Shown piece after piece: positions 1 to 12,078 of a stretch of DNA of 64,000 bases (positions are counted from its first letter, which is position 1; the number at the start of each line of letters is the position of its first letter). A program made the position numbers and the translations under genes. Below the pieces are notes generated by a model. That model searched no databases, had not been told where the DNA came from, and was given only the letters and a program-made list of their open reading frames with translations. The DNA comes from Sycon ciliatum (lineage: Eukaryota > Porifera > Calcarea > Leucosolenida > Sycettidae): the NCBI RefSeq assembly GCF_964019385.1, contig NC_088655.1:11007706-11071705 (forward strand), written 5' to 3'.

Positions 1-50
<50 letters not shown>

Positions 51-56
51 AAGAGA

Positions 57-146
<90 letters not shown>

Positions 147-165
147 TCGAGAGAGATCGAGAGAG

Positions 166-224
<59 letters not shown>

Positions 225-246
225 AAGAGAGAGAGAGAAAGAAAGA

Positions 247-318
<72 letters not shown>

Positions 319-460
319 AAGAGACAGAGATACAGAGAGACAAACAGACAGCGGCAGAGAGACAGAGATACAAACAGACAACCCAGAAAGACAGAGAGAG
401 AGATACAGAGAGACAAACAGACAGCCAGAAAGACAGAGAGAGAGAGACAGACAGAAAGGC
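1..460. repeat. (GA)n microsatellite
   Basis: The window opens in an almost uninterrupted GA dinucleotide tract. After about position 317 it decays into AGACAGA-type variants. The charged Arg/Glu reading frame across it is a by-product of the repeat, not a gene. Confidence 0.97.
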
Positions 461-1591
461 CAGGGAGAAGTAACAAAGGAGAAACAGGGAGAAGACACCA
501 CCAAGTAGTGGACATGTATTTTTTGGTACCGAACAAACACAATACCTCACAAATCAGTTAATGTAGTTACAAGTAGTGACGGCGTAGGTATCATGCAACC
601 GGATAACGGTTCTTTTTTTGTAAACAGTTACATAGCCGGTGAACCGGCCTAACCATTTCACCTCTAGCATTTTGGGCAAACTTGATACGGTGTCATTTTA
701 CGTCATTCAAATAAGTAAGATAAATACTGGAGGTCAGGTTAGAAAATAATCCAGTTCCACGCAGTGCCAGCACGGGAACGAAACAAAGAGGTGAAAATGA
801 CGACGAAAGACCAGCTTTTTCGTGATAAACATGTTGAGCAATTTTAGGCTAGCGGAATGCAAGTGGATATACTTGAACTGGGTAGCATGCTAGCAAGTGA
901 GAGAAACTGGCGTTGAAAACTCTCATACATTGCAGCAGCATGACCTGGAGTCGGGTCAGTGTACATGGCGCACAGAAAAATCAAAGAAAGCCGTAGTTGA
1001 CTTCCGTCACGAGCTTCTATTGATAATTGTGACAAGGTAACATTCTGGAACAATTTAGTCGTTGCTAGGATTTTGACATGCGGGCGCATATAGTGTTATT
1101 CATTGTTTTATAAAGCCCTATTTATGTGGAAAGTGCCAAGTGGCCGTTCAATGTTACCGTGGCTATCGACCTTCACCGGTAAACTGCGTAATACAGGCAC
1201 TGCCACTGCAGTGCCAGCACGGCGTCGGTGGAACATCCCATGAAGTTAAGATAGTGTGCAGACTTACCCGCCCTTGATTGGCCGGGCTCAGGTCACTGAG
1301 GAACATAAATGTCAGTCACCATTGCACGCCACGTCCAGCCGTTCACTCCGTGTGCGTCCACACACTCAAGCACAACATGCCGACCAGTGGCTTGCATAGC
1401 GAGAATGGCGAGAGTAGTGCTTTCGATGCATTTCCCGTGGCGTATCGCTCACCCTGGTGGACGCAGTAGTTTGATCCTCACAGCTTGGCAACACTTGGCC
1501 GCAACGGGGCACCACATGGCATCGACTCCACCGTACCAGTGAACCGTATCGCTTTTCAGCATCCACTCGATGTCTTGAGAACGCGAAGGCA
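461..1591. other. Unassigned sequence, no recognisable gene
   Basis: Only short, unrelated reading frames occur here. None shows a familiar motif or a plausible exon partner. It is presumably intergenic sequence downstream of the minus-strand RBBP9 gene. Confidence 0.5.
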
Positions 1592-2152
1592 TCATGTCTG
1601 TGTTCGTGCACGGATGATGTGCGCCAGCTCCGGAAAGGCCGACTGCATGAAGTGATTTCGATCTTCAAACTCCTGCAAATCCACCTCGCCGTGCTGCCGC
1701 AGTTCAGCAGTTACCTTCAACTGCTCTGAGAACGGCACTAGGTGATCATCTTTGGAGGCAAACTGCACGATGAAACTACTGTTGCTGCAGATCGCCTGCC
1801 AGTTCCATTCGCCATCGAAGTACCCACTGGCCGCCTCCACACTATCACCAAGGTCGGAGAGATACGCTGAGACGAGGATAATGCCACGAACGCGATGAGT
1901 CTCGGCATAGCGCAGGGCAGCAACAGCGCCTGAGCTGTGACCAACTACGACCGTGGACTCGTCGCAGCGCAAACTCTTCTGCATGAACGGCAGCCACACA
2001 GAACTCTTGGCGTAGTAAGGATCTGGCATGTCGCGAAGGCGACATTCAATTCCCGGCTGAAGCTCGTCCTGCAGCCAGCCATACCAGTTGCAGCTTCTGA
2101 TGTCTCCACCAGCGCCGTTCCCTGGGATAATTGCTACGTTTAGTTTCGCCAT
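1592..2152 (-). CDS. RBBP9: RBBP9-like serine hydrolase
   Basis: Intact intronless reading frame of 186 codons, the same length as vertebrate RBBP9. The family is an alpha/beta hydrolase fold (DUF1234/YdeN-like) with serine hydrolase activity, first described as a retinoblastoma-binding protein. Visible landmarks: the N-terminal PGNG glycine motif (residues 10-13), a WYGW segment (23-26), an MPDP segment (42-45), the LRCDE segment (61-65) that fits the LxCxE retinoblastoma-binding pattern, the nucleophile elbow GHSSG (Ser73), the acid in SKDDH (Asp135 or Asp136) and the catalytic His167 in RNHF. The start was chosen at the Met preceding AKLNV because family similarity begins there; an in-frame Met 28 codons upstream adds unrelated sequence. 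The protein looks cytosolic, with no signal peptide. No frameshift or missing catalytic residue is seen. Confidence 0.95.
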   Translation of the reverse strand: MAKLNVAIIPGNGAGGDIRSCNWYGWLQDELQPGIECRLRDMPDPYYAKSSVWLPFMQKSLRCDESTVVVGHSSGAVAALRYAETHRVRGIILVSAYLSDLGDSVEAASGYFDGEWNWQAICSNSSFIVQFASKDDHLVPFSEQLKVTAELRQHGEVDLQEFEDRNHFMQSAFPELAHIIRARTQT

Positions 2153-3117
2153 GTAAGCTAGCTTTCTTGTAACTGAAGGGGAAGGAAACCTGCTCCGAAA
2201 CAACAAACAAAATTTTGAAATATTCACTGCAAACATTTACTACGGTTTGTTGAAATGAAGAGTCCATAAACTGTTTATGCACTCTTGATAATAATTATGA
2301 GAACATTACAAAATTGTTCTAAATCTTCCGTGCGCCAAGGGGTACTCAAGGGCTGATTTTATTTGCAACCGCGGGAAACGAAGTCACCAAGACGCCTTCA
2401 TTTGAGGCTTTTGGAATTGGAGAATTTATTGAATTTAGGTATGGCTCTCGTCCCTTCTAGAGAACTAACCAAGACCCTGTGGGGGCAGAAGGAGACTTCT
2501 TTGGCTCCGTGAATACACTAGCTATGCGGTGGTCCAGTTAGTTTGAGTGTGTGGTTCGTATTCAAAGTGTTCCAAGCCGCAGTTCACTCGAAGGTCATCG
2601 TGGATACGTCTGCACTTGAAACTCAAGGCTGGAAAGGACTGCCTGGTGTGTCCGAACGGTATGTTTTGCACTGAAGGCATTTTTTGTATGAATTGTTGAA
2701 AGTGTCTACTTGTTCGAAATGCAAAAGACATGGTCGTAGATCCTTGGCCCACAACACCCCACTAAATAAACTATGACCTGTCGTGAAATTATGTGAAATT
2801 GATCAACACAATCATCCACAAATTATCCTATGCCAAAGTACTGCAAATGCAAATAATGGCATCCCTTTACCTAGGTCATGTTTGTAGGGCCTTATGCCAC
2901 ATCTTTGCTTGATTTCCTCATGCAAATCGTGTGCCTAGCTTCGAAAACACATTGCGCTAAGGGCCGAATATATACCTGTGAATCAGAACAACAGCACTCA
3001 CTATTGCTTTCATGAGTGGTAATGGTCAGCTGAAAGGAAACTTCTATCCATCAACTCATAAGTAAAGTAATGACTAATCTCCTTGCTGCACATGTGGTTC
3101 CTTCGTATTTACATGTG
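2153..3117. other. Unassigned sequence upstream of RBBP9
   Basis: It should contain the RBBP9 5' region, but no convincing promoter motif stands out. A stretch near 2735-2770 (CCTTGGCCCACAA, then CCCACTAAATAA) recurs near 5490-5520. A segment near 2353-2377 is the reverse complement of one near 5752-5772. The surroundings therefore contain a degraded dispersed repeat. Confidence 0.4.
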
Positions 3118-3422
3118 CCGTAAAGTACCGCCAGAGCGCCCCACCATCTCGTCCTTTCGGGGTCGTATTGTGGGGGTGGTCTCCTGTCTGTAGGTTATAC
3201 GACACGAACTTTGTACACATATTGCACGTTCTGCAGATAATCTGTGCCTTCGTGCGGACACGATCTCCACACAAAAACCTGCTTAGTGTGACCTTAGTAC
3301 ACTAAGTTGCTCACACCGTACGAACTTCGTTGCACTCTGCCATACGATTTTCCTTTCCCTGGCTGTATTATAAATCTGTCGCAGCAAAATCAAGGTGGGG
3401 CGCTCTCGCGGTACTTTACGGT
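3118..3422. mobile_element. MITE with TACCGTAAAGTACCG-type termini
   Basis: The left end CCGTAAAGTACCGCCAGAGC is matched by an inverted right end ending GCGGTACTTTACGG, with GCGCCCCACC/GGTGGGGCGC extending the inverted repeat inward. There is no coding capacity. The same termini occur at 10673-10961, so this is a family. Confidence 0.8.
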
Positions 3423-4031
3423 ATGTGCGCCTCTCTGTGTTCGGTGAATGATTTTGAATATTTGCGCACGACTTCAGGATAGTGCACATTGTATGCATGT
3501 ACCTGCATATGTAATCCTTTCATGATTTAAAAATTAGGAGCCGTGCTTCTCATCACCGTGGACAAATAAATGTCGGCCAATTACGTAGCGTTTGGAGATT
3601 TGCACAAGTACAGTTGCGTGTCGATTATGCGGCAACCGCGGAATAAAATGAATATTCTGGACGACTGAAGCTACAAAGCCATCTTGTGTTAACTTAACAG
3701 ATCAAAAAGACAGTACTTCGAAGTACCTGTATTTATCACTAGTATTACCCTGAGACAGTCGTGCTCATCTCTAGAGACTGGCTTGGATTTAACTCTACGT
3801 AATGGCAACTTTCATGATGCTGACTGTCTACATTTACTTGAAGTATGACTATAAATACTAAATATAAGGTCTATAAGCTGTCAGTGCGGTGCTGTTGGAT
3901 ACCTGACATGCCATGTGACTGACCGCCAGATACTAGTAAACGACATGCGATTGTACCGGTCACAGTGTAGCTGGGTTTTCACGAAAATTTGAAACTTATA
4001 CGATTGTGAGAAAAGTTCAGAAACCACACTT
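3423..4031. other. Unassigned sequence
   Basis: No gene, repeat or structured element was recognised. Confidence 0.4.
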
Positions 4032-4102
4032 ACACATACACACACACGCACACACACACACACACACATGCGCGCACGCGCGCGCACACACACACACACA
4101 CC
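4032..4102. repeat. (CA)n/(CG-CA) microsatellite
   Basis: Alternating purine-pyrimidine run of CA repeats with a central GCGCGCACGCGCGC patch, which is potentially Z-DNA forming. Confidence 0.9.
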
Positions 4103-6341
4103 TGTCCTGTTCTGTTGCGCCACTACCACAATTTAGCACAAGGATCGCATCGGCCCCAAAGGGGCAGTAGAGCGAAAGTGAGAGGTGTTGGCTTCGAGTT
4201 CACCTATCTCTACGGTGAACGCAACCTCGATCGAAAGTCATGCCAAACGGATTTATCTACCACGCGCGCTCGTGCGCGTATACAAAACGGAGGAAGGATT
4301 ACTTACTCTCCCTGTATGATGTTTCTGTTGTATTCGTGAGCAATGTCATTGATGTTTTTCCATGCATGTTTTTGAATATGCGAGCATAACTTCCAACATC
4401 AAGCACATTCTTGCTTCTCATCAGCATGTACAAGCTTATGTTGGGCAGTTATGTAGCGTTTGTTTTACCGGCTGCGTTTGTTGGTGCTTGCAGGTCATTG
4501 GCATGCTGTCTGTTTCACAGAAGCTCGTGTAACAGGTTCACCGTACAGCTATGAATGCAATGTAGCATGTTGAAGCCACTTCGGTATGACGTGATGCCTA
4601 ATTTCCTGGTTGTACCAAAATTGCGAGTATGCAAGTGATCGTCAAGCCTGCCCCTGTACAGTAGCCGTCTTGCCTTGTTACGCCTGGTTCTGACTCTGCG
4701 TTCTCGTATACTCCATGCAATGTTACAAGGAATACTGCTCCCTTCTCAAGCAATTCATTGGCAACAAAACGCTCGGCTATGCCCTGTAACTTTGCTGTGC
4801 GGTTTGTGCTTTGTCAATGTTGTGTACCAGTTCATGATCTGTGCTTGCTGGTCTGTTTGTTTTCTCTCGCACAATTGAGGCGCTGTAGCACAGTGTACAG
4901 TGTCGATTATCCTGCCCAGGCTCTGATTTCACGTACCACAGTACGGTTTCTCTTGTTGCTCACTGTAATGTGCATGATACAAGCTCCTTGGTACTCCATC
5001 ATCACCTGGTGCTGTTGCTGCCATTGTTGGACCCTGCTGATATCCTTCTCGCAATGCCCGAACGTTGTTCCAACAAATGCACAACTCGCTCTTAGTTGTC
5101 ACATTCGGTTTGGTCTCGTTCCAGTCTTTCGAATTGAGTGAGTGCGTAAACTTGTATGAAGTAGTGAAGCAAAAGCCGTGCGCCGGCAAACATTCAATGT
5201 CCGGGTGTAATGACGCACCAAGGTCCCGGGACTTGCGTCCAATTCCTGAGTGATTTTTGTGTGCCTAGCCTCTAAGTATCATACCATATTTGTTTGGTTC
5301 AACCGTTTTGGATGCCCACTGCAATACCATTCACTGTATTATGTGTGTATGTTATCCAAGAAATCTCCCATATTTTTGGGTGGACAAACCTCGCCATAAG
5401 TCAGTAACCTGGCATTTTGCACTAACAGAACTCCTAGGATATCAGCGCCGTCTCAGTACCTGGGGACAGTTGTAAAGAAAAAGAAAAAATATCCTTGGCC
5501 CACAATGCCCCACTAAATAATCCGAAGGGTGTCGCGAAGACGACAATTTCCTTACCTTTCTTTCGTGGACGAAAAAAGACACTTCGCTTCGTCCGTTGCG
5601 CATGAAACGAAACATGAGGGTAGTGTTTATCAATTAGAATAGGTATCATGCACGAAGGAATGGCTAAAAGGTACTATGCTCGAGCGCTGGTCGTCGCCTT
5701 GTTTGTCAATTTTGAGTCCCATTGAGAATTTTCTTCTCCAGACCTCTCAAATTTCCCGCGGTTGCAAATAAAAGTGCAACTTCTAGACGACTTTTTTGAA
5801 TTTGGCGCACGGACTGTCTTGAAAGTGCAGTGTTTCAAAAAACGAAAAGATGTCATCGACCCCGTACCGGCGGCCGCCGGCGCGGCCCGCGGCTGTGTGT
5901 TCATGCTGATAATTATGACGTCAGTGATGATGCTACACCGCGCACAAACACTTTGATTCAAACAGTCCTGCAGTGAGAGACCTGCACTCGTGTGTCAGAT
6001 ACCGGTAGTTGCTCAGTCGTGTTTTTAGGCACCCAATACTAGGCAGAGGTCGTATCTGTTCACAGGGGAGACAGATGAATCCCGGGACATACCACCCTGG
6101 GACCTAATAAATAATACAACTCCGAGGGAGAGTTACTTTTTGTCTATGGTTGATGTTTATTTAGAACAAAGAGGAAGAAATGTTTCATGCGCATGCGTAT
6201 ATCTGGTGAGGGAGCTGACGTCATGCAGCGAGGTCGCTACATGTTTTCAAAGCGAAGGCTGAGGAGCCCGCCGCAAAGTTCTGCTGCCTTCACTGCCACT
6301 GGTCAAAGCCAAAAAGAAGTTGTTGCCGGGAACAGGCCGAA
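4103..6341. other. Unassigned sequence, no convincing gene
   Basis: Several reading frames of 60-127 codons exist, but none shows a domain, splice-compatible partner or consistent codon bias. Part of 5490-5770 shares short blocks with 2350-2780, which suggests old repeats. Confidence 0.4.
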
Positions 6342-6842
6342 GTGTCAGGAGTTCAGCTGAGTGGCGGCCTTGCTTCTGATGAACTCATTCCGCTCCAACA
6401 GATGTTCGTCAATTTAGCGTTGGTGTCAGAAAAGGAATTGAAAAGAAAATTTGATGAAGCATTCTCCACGTATGCTGAGAGACGTGAACACGCAGTGCAT
6501 TTTAGCAAAGGAGAATTGAATAACCTAGCTGTTTCGTGTCGCAGGTTCGCGTGTTGACGCCGCAGTTTCCCATTCCGATCAGGAAAACTGCACCAACAAC
6601 AGCATCCGCTACAGCGACCGAGTCGAGAAAGCTGTGTGGCAACGTGTTACGGAATATACTGGCGTACGGATCTGCTGGTAGTGGCAAGACCACAGTGTTT
6701 CTGCTTATGGTTCTATATCTGTGGAGCAGAGGCGAACTATGGCAGGAGGAATTCGATCTCAGTGGTCGTGGGACTGGAGCTTCGTGAAGAAGAGGTGAGA
6801 GCCGCTATTAGTCTAGCTGAATCATTCTACACCAGAACTTAG
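6342..6842 (+). pseudogene. NACHT domain (NLR-like) gene fragment, frameshifted
   Basis: Translation around 6640-6756 gives a NACHT NTPase start: a hydrophobic run, then the Walker A motif GSAGSGKT (6668-6691), then YLWSRGELWQEEFDL, typical of NACHT modules in invertebrate NLR-type immune receptors. The homologous reading then jumps to another frame near 6755 (VVVGLELREEEVRAA, to a stop at 6840-6842). Upstream, 6570-6660 reads best in a third frame (SDRVEKAVWQRVTEYT). A 5' open stretch from 6342 (lacking ATG) is helical and charged (VSEKELKRKFDEAFSTY). At least two frame changes in about 200 bp, and the loss of everything after the start of the domain, indicate a broken gene piece. Assembly error is the alternative. 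No downstream Walker B or LRR part is visible. Confidence 0.7.
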
Positions 6843-7525
6843 GCAGAAGCCCTGTCTCACCGAAACCAGTTTCACAGTGAAGCATCACATCGAAAGTCCA
6901 GGCAATGCACATCACACCGAATGATGGTGTCACCGACACTGGCAATATTTTCCACACGTGCAGGTACATCGAAAAAGTACAGGTATTTCGGAACACGTTC
7001 TATCACTATAATCAAGAGTATAACGTCTCTAGTGATTGTGTACTCATGCTATGATGTGCACAGATTTGGCTGTCTTTTTTTTTCTCTCTCTCTCTCACGG
7101 TGGTGTCTCATGTACTGTGCCTGCATGATAAACAGTCTCACTCATTCTCGCTATAGGGCTTGAAAGTGATGACGTCAAAAACGGCCAGGGAGTACTAAGT
7201 TCACATCAGATTTCTATTTTGGATCCACTATTACTAAGGTGTGACTTTGCTATTGCCTCAGTATGTGAGTGCATAGCAACCCACGCATGTCGTATGCAGG
7301 TGTGACCTTTTCTTCGCCACCAGTTCTTACCGCACCCCCATTAGCCAATCCAGTCAACCGGCTACATCACCTTGCTGTGAGTAAGACCGCTTGAAATGTG
7401 CTTGGATCCATACAAAAACTGGATCCAAGCGGATCCAGTTTTTGAATTTTTGAAATTGTTGCTATGCTGTGACGTAGCACTTTTAAGCCCTATTGGCAGT
7501 CTTATGGCGAGCCAGGAGATGTATA
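6843..7525. other. Unassigned sequence
   Basis: No gene was recognised. There is a short TC-rich stretch near 7078-7098. Confidence 0.4.
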
Positions 7526-7697
7526 CAGTAAAACCTGTCAAGGCGACCACCTACATTGTATATTTCCTAAAAGGCCACTAAAAACCAGGACCAAGAGATG
7601 CTATTTCCAGTCTAATGACCCTGGATAAGGAGACCACCTGGTAACAGAGACCACAATTTGAAGGTCCCTTGAGCGGTCGTCTTAGACAGGTTTCACT
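7526..7697. mobile_element. MITE, CAGTAAAACCTGTC family
   Basis: Non-coding element whose left end CAGTAAAACCTGTCAAGGCG is mirrored by the right end GGTCGTCTTAGACAGG. It is preceded by TA, as expected for Tc1/mariner/pogo insertion. Clear relatives lie at 32540-32717 and 59435-59609, and a degraded one at 11190-11705. Confidence 0.85.
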
Positions 7698-8194
7698 TTT
7701 TCGTTGGCGGTGTAACTTGGTGATTCCATCACTGTTTATGGAGTACCCACTGCTACAATGCCGTGTGGTGGAGAATTGTGGCTGTGTAGAAAATGGATAC
7801 GCCTGCTACATTGCCGAGAAGCGAAGGCTTGACGAGGCGATGTATTGAAGGTGCAACCGAAAAGACGAACTAGACTGCAAGGGATTGGTTCATTGGTTGA
7901 AGTGAGCAGAGCATGCTTGAAAGGCTTGAACGACCGGGTGAAGGTAATAACTGTACCAAAGCAGCGACAGCGCTTTATTAGAATCGCCCGCCAATGGTTC
8001 TGTAACTACTTTTCCCAATCACATCAAAGCCGATTTCCTGTGGGACCCATCAGCCCTCAGGTCACCATGGTTACCTACGCCAGGATTAAATACAGACAAT
8101 GCAAATGGGATACATGTACACAGTATGTCCATCGTGAATCAGGAAATATTTGTTTGGATCGCAATAGCTTATCGGACAGGTGTTGCATATTGCT

Positions 8195-8350
8195 TTGTGT
8201 GTGTATTATGTGTATGTGCGTGTGTGTATTATGTGCGTGTGTGTATTATGTGCGTGTGTGTATTATGTGCGTGTGTGTATTATGTGCGTGTGTGTATTAT
8301 GTGCGTGTGTGTATTATGTGCGTGTGTGTATTATGTGCGTGTGTGTATCT
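8195..8350 (+). repeat. 17-bp minisatellite TGTGTGTATTATGTGCG
   Basis: About eight near-identical head-to-tail copies of a 17-bp unit. Because 17 is not a multiple of three, all three frames read Cys/Val-rich pseudo-protein. A poly-C run and CA-rich sequence follow at 8425-8490. Confidence 0.95.
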
Positions 8351-8789
8351 GTTTGTAAGTGTGGGTGTATGTGTATGGCAAGGGTGGGTGCCTATCAGCA
8401 TAAATCAAACTTCCCGGATATCTCTCTCCCCCCCCCCCCCCCCCAAAAACCCCACACGCACATACCCCCGTCCCACACACACACATCAACTCAATCATGG
8501 CAGTCTGACACCCACTTTGCACTTGATGAAATGCTCACTTACATTGTTATGTCTTAGTGCTAGCTTGTAACTTGTTGCAGATTAAATGTAGTAGCGTGAA
8601 TTATGTGACTGTTCCTGTACTATCTTATATCAGGAAACTTTGTATCATTCTTCTTCTGTATGAGGATGCCCTCCTGCGTGAAAATTTTGCGTGTGACAAT
8701 TTACTGTACGTGATGTAGCCAAGGACTGTTTGTGTGTTGCGAGTTGGGTGTACTGAAGTTATTATTCTCACCATTTTTATCACTACAGG
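8351..8789. other. Simple-sequence and unassigned DNA
   Basis: It contains a C homopolymer (about 8428-8444) and CA-rich DNA. No gene was recognised. Confidence 0.5.
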
Positions 8790-8912
8790 ATAATGTCCTC
8801 AACAAGTCAACTCTGTTATGATGTCATCAACAAGTCAACTCCATCATGATGTCATCAACAAGTTGCCATCAACAAGTCAACTCTATTATGATGTCATCAA
8901 CAAGGTGCCATG
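8790..8912 (+). repeat. Short tandem repeat around ATGATGTCATCAACAAG
   Basis: Three to four imperfect copies of a roughly 32-bp unit with the core GATGTCATCAACAAGTCAAC. An AATAAA polyadenylation-type hexamer follows near 8922, but no gene ending here was identified. Confidence 0.85.
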
Positions 8913-9241
8913 ATGCAGTATGAATAAAAGTGTTCTTTCTCTCTGCGTTCTTTTTTGCGTGCACTTCAGGGCAAGAAGAATACATGCTGGAAATGCATGG
9001 CAACAAGGCCTATGAACTACTTCAAGTAGCTTAGGAAATAGCTAAAATAGGAAGTGCGAGTGATTGGCATCCTCGCGCCGATCACTAAACATTGAGAAGT
9101 GTTCAACACTTGTCAATGTTTAGCAAGTCACTGATTGGCTGAGGTGAGTAAGCCAATCTTCTTGCGACAACTTCAGCACCGGAGTAGGATATATAAGTAA
9201 TCATTCTTCTAGGGGTGGTTGGTCGGGGCTTGGGATGGCTG

Positions 9242-10229
9242 GTTTATACTTTGGTTTATACAGAACACATTTATTTCCTTGTCAGCTTGCTTCTTCACAT
9301 TTATTTCCTTGTCAACTTGCTTCTTGCTGGGATGGCCACTTGCTTCTTGCTGGGAGAGACAGCAATGCTTCTTCCTTGGCGAATTGCTTCTCGATGGACT
9401 TGCTTCTTGATGGGAGCACAGATGCTCCTTTTAACCTGCAGAACAAAATAAACAGTAGAACAGAACAATTTGACAACAATGGCCGTCATCAAAGACAAGC
9501 CAAGCAGGCAAGGTGCGGTGAAGTACTAGTATGGAGAAACGTTCACAATGACCGTTTCGCCTTGCTTTACTGCATCCTGCAGCCTGTGTGGCGTGTATGT
9601 ATTTGAGAGAGTGAAACTGGTATCTTGGAAATAGTAGTGTCACTCTTTCAAACACACATACCCCCAGCCGGGCAAGGCACACGACACACAGAACAGACTA
9701 GAGATCAAGAGTTGCAAGACACCGGGCACAGAACAGTTTATACTTTGGTTTATACAGAACACATTTATTTCCTTGTCAGCTTGCTTCTTCACATTTATTT
9801 CCTTGTCAACTTGCTTCTTGCTGGGATGGCCACTTGCTTCTTGCTGGGAGAGACAGCAATGCTTCTTCCTTGGCGAATTGCTTCTCGATGGACTTGCTTC
9901 TTGATGGGAGCACAGATGCTCCTTTTAACCTGCAGAACAAAATAAACAGTAGAACAGAACAATTTGACAACAATGGCCGTCATCAAAGACAAGCCAAGCA
10001 GGCAAGGTGCGGTGAAGTACTAGTATGGAGAAACGTTCACAATGACCGTTTCGCCTTGCTTTACTGCATCCTGCAGCCTGTGTGGCGTGTATGTATTTGA
10101 GAGAGTGAAACTGGTATCTTGGAAATAGTAGTGTCACTCTTTCAAACACACATACCCCCAGCCGGGCAAGGCACACGACACACAGAACAGACTAGAGATC
10201 AAGAGTTGCAAGACACCGGGCACAGAACA
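9242..10229 (+). repeat. Perfect-looking 494-bp tandem duplication
   Basis: The segment 9242-9735 is repeated as 9736-10229 with no difference I can find by eye. Every reading frame in the first copy recurs exactly 494 bp later. The unit itself contains CTTGCTTCTTGCTGGGA-like sub-repeats. Such identity implies a very recent duplication, or an assembly artefact. Confidence 0.95.
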
Positions 10230-10530
10230 GAGTACACATGTGGAGGTAGGGCTGTGCATAACACCACACATAGAACATATTAGACAAAGAGAGAAAGGAT
10301 AGTGCCCGACACCATGCACAGGAGAGGCTACAGGTGGTGAAAGGGCAGTGCATGACACCACACGGACCACAGATAGAGATAGAACAATGCTCACCACGAC
10401 AAACAGGGCATCCACCACACACAGAACAGACTAGAGGTAGAGATAGGGTGGTGTGCCCAACACCACACACCCGACAGACTACATGTAGAAATGGAGTGTT
10501 GCATAACACCACACACCCGACAGACCACTA
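10230..10530 (+). repeat. Degenerate ~55-60 bp tandem repeat
   Basis: The pattern ACACCACACAC...ACAGACTAGAGATAGAG recurs about five times with many substitutions. A related decayed stretch lies at about 11750-11860. Confidence 0.6.
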
Positions 10531-10672
10531 CTCTATACCGTTACAGTACACTACAGTCCATTTCACAATCTAGATGCATAGTAATTTTGAAATATTAAAA
10601 ATCCCCTGGAGTTTTTGAGAATTCTTTTCGGAATATTGCTCAGGTCCTTCCCCAATTACTTTTACCATAAAG

Positions 10673-10961
10673 TACCGTTGATCCGCCCCCTCTCTAATTC
10701 CCGCCCCCTGTTGATTTTCTACATGTGAAGCGACTTCGGCGTATACAACGAAATACGATGTTGAACCGACGCATGCACTGCTGTACACAATACTTGCCAA
10801 TCCAGGATCAAAATGTGCACAATCCAGCACATTGAGTCTGATCCTCTACGTTGTTGTACATCGTACTGCACTTGACAGCCTTGATCTAATTCCCGCCCCC
10901 TGCCGAGAACCCAGCTGGGAAGCGACATGGCGTGGGGGCGGACCAACGGTACTTTACGGTA
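10673..10961. mobile_element. MITE with TACCRTAAAGTACCG termini
   Basis: The left terminus TACCATAAAGTACCGTTGAT is matched by the inverted right terminus CAACGGTACTTTACGGTA. GATCCGCCCCC/GGGGGCGGACC lies just inside. It is non-coding and of the same family as 3118-3422. Confidence 0.85.
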
Positions 10962-11189
10962 TATGGATTTTTTAAGCTATCGGATAGCAAACGCTAAGTT
11001 TCGAAATTTTTATGCACAAAGTGATCGAAGATTTTATGCGGTACAGATGCTGGTCTAACGGTTTTTTTGAAATCACGCGTCTATATTAAATTTTTGCCTC
11101 TATTGTTTTTGTAAGACTCCCTGATGTCCATGCAGTAGCCGCCGTACTAGAACATACCCGGCTCTGACACGGTTGCAAGAGTTGCACCA

Positions 11190-11705
11190 GATACAGGAAC
11201 ACCTGTCAAGGAGACCACTCAGACAAGACTGAAATGGAGTATACCATTGTATCCTTGTACTGCAAGTATTCATCATGTGTGCTGCCCAGTAGTCGTTGCC
11301 ACGAAGCGTGCGCATGTGTATGCTGTTCCCGATATATGCACTCATGTATGCACTTTGTGTTCCTGTGTCCCGACATGCTTCTGGGGACCCAGGCCAGATT
11401 TGCTCGTGTGTTCTTGTTGTGTCTTGACGAAGTTTGCAAGGAGTTTTTGTCTTGCGCTTAGCTTCCTTTAACTCTCTAAACCATGTAAAATTGTAGTCTA
11501 TTTTAGAACTCTTTGTGCGAGTTGTGGTGTCCGTGGATTCGCAGTGTGGGTGCAGTTCCCCAACAAGGCAACCACTGAAACCAGGACCAAGTGATGCTAT
11601 TTCCAGTCTAGTGATCCTGGGCAAGGACTCTGGAGACCACCTGGTACATGTAACAGAGACCAAGTTTTTAATGTCCCTTGGAGCGGTCGCCCCACAGGTT
11701 CTCTG
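11190..11705. mobile_element. Degraded, interrupted copy of the CAGTAAAACCTGTC MITE
   Basis: The left part (ACACCTGTCAAGGAGACCAC, about 11200-11219) and the right part (CAACAAGGCAACCACTGAAA to CCCCACAGGTTCT, about 11561-11704) match the family. They are separated by about 340 bp of unrelated sequence. Confidence 0.55.
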
Positions 11706-11853
11706 TGCATGCCCGGGTTTGAAATCCTAGAGCAAACACCGTAGAGTGGTGCAGGACATCATGTACCGGGCAGACTACTGACTGAGCTGGACCAGCACAT
11801 GACACCATGCACAACATAGACCACTGATAGAGGTGGAACAATGCACGACACTG

Positions 11854-12078
11854 CAGTAGAGTCGTGCGCTGAAGAACGTTGAGCCCAAGAACGCCCAGCC
11901 TGAAATACTAAGAACGCCACAGCCTAAAGTTAATTGGGAACGGCGGTATTGGTTTTCTGGCAGCTTGTGGAAAACATATGATCCAGTACGAAATGTTTAT
12001 AAGAATGCAGCCAGATGGTATAAAAACTCCCTAGGCTAACCACTTGGAAACAACGTTCTTGGACACGCGACTCTACTG
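11854..12078. mobile_element. TIR element with CAGTAGAGTCG ends
   Basis: CAGTAGAGTCGTGCGC at the left and GCGACTCTACTG at the right are inverted repeats, extended inward by GAAGAACGTT/AACGTTCTT. The interior is non-coding and about 225 bp long. Confidence 0.8.

Noticed and set aside
57-473. 138-codon Arg/Glu reading frame
   Set aside because: It is a translation of the (GA)n microsatellite with no independent coding signal.
7845-8570. 241-codon reading frame
   Set aside because: About half of it is minisatellite translation (all frames are open there) and the rest shows no domain.
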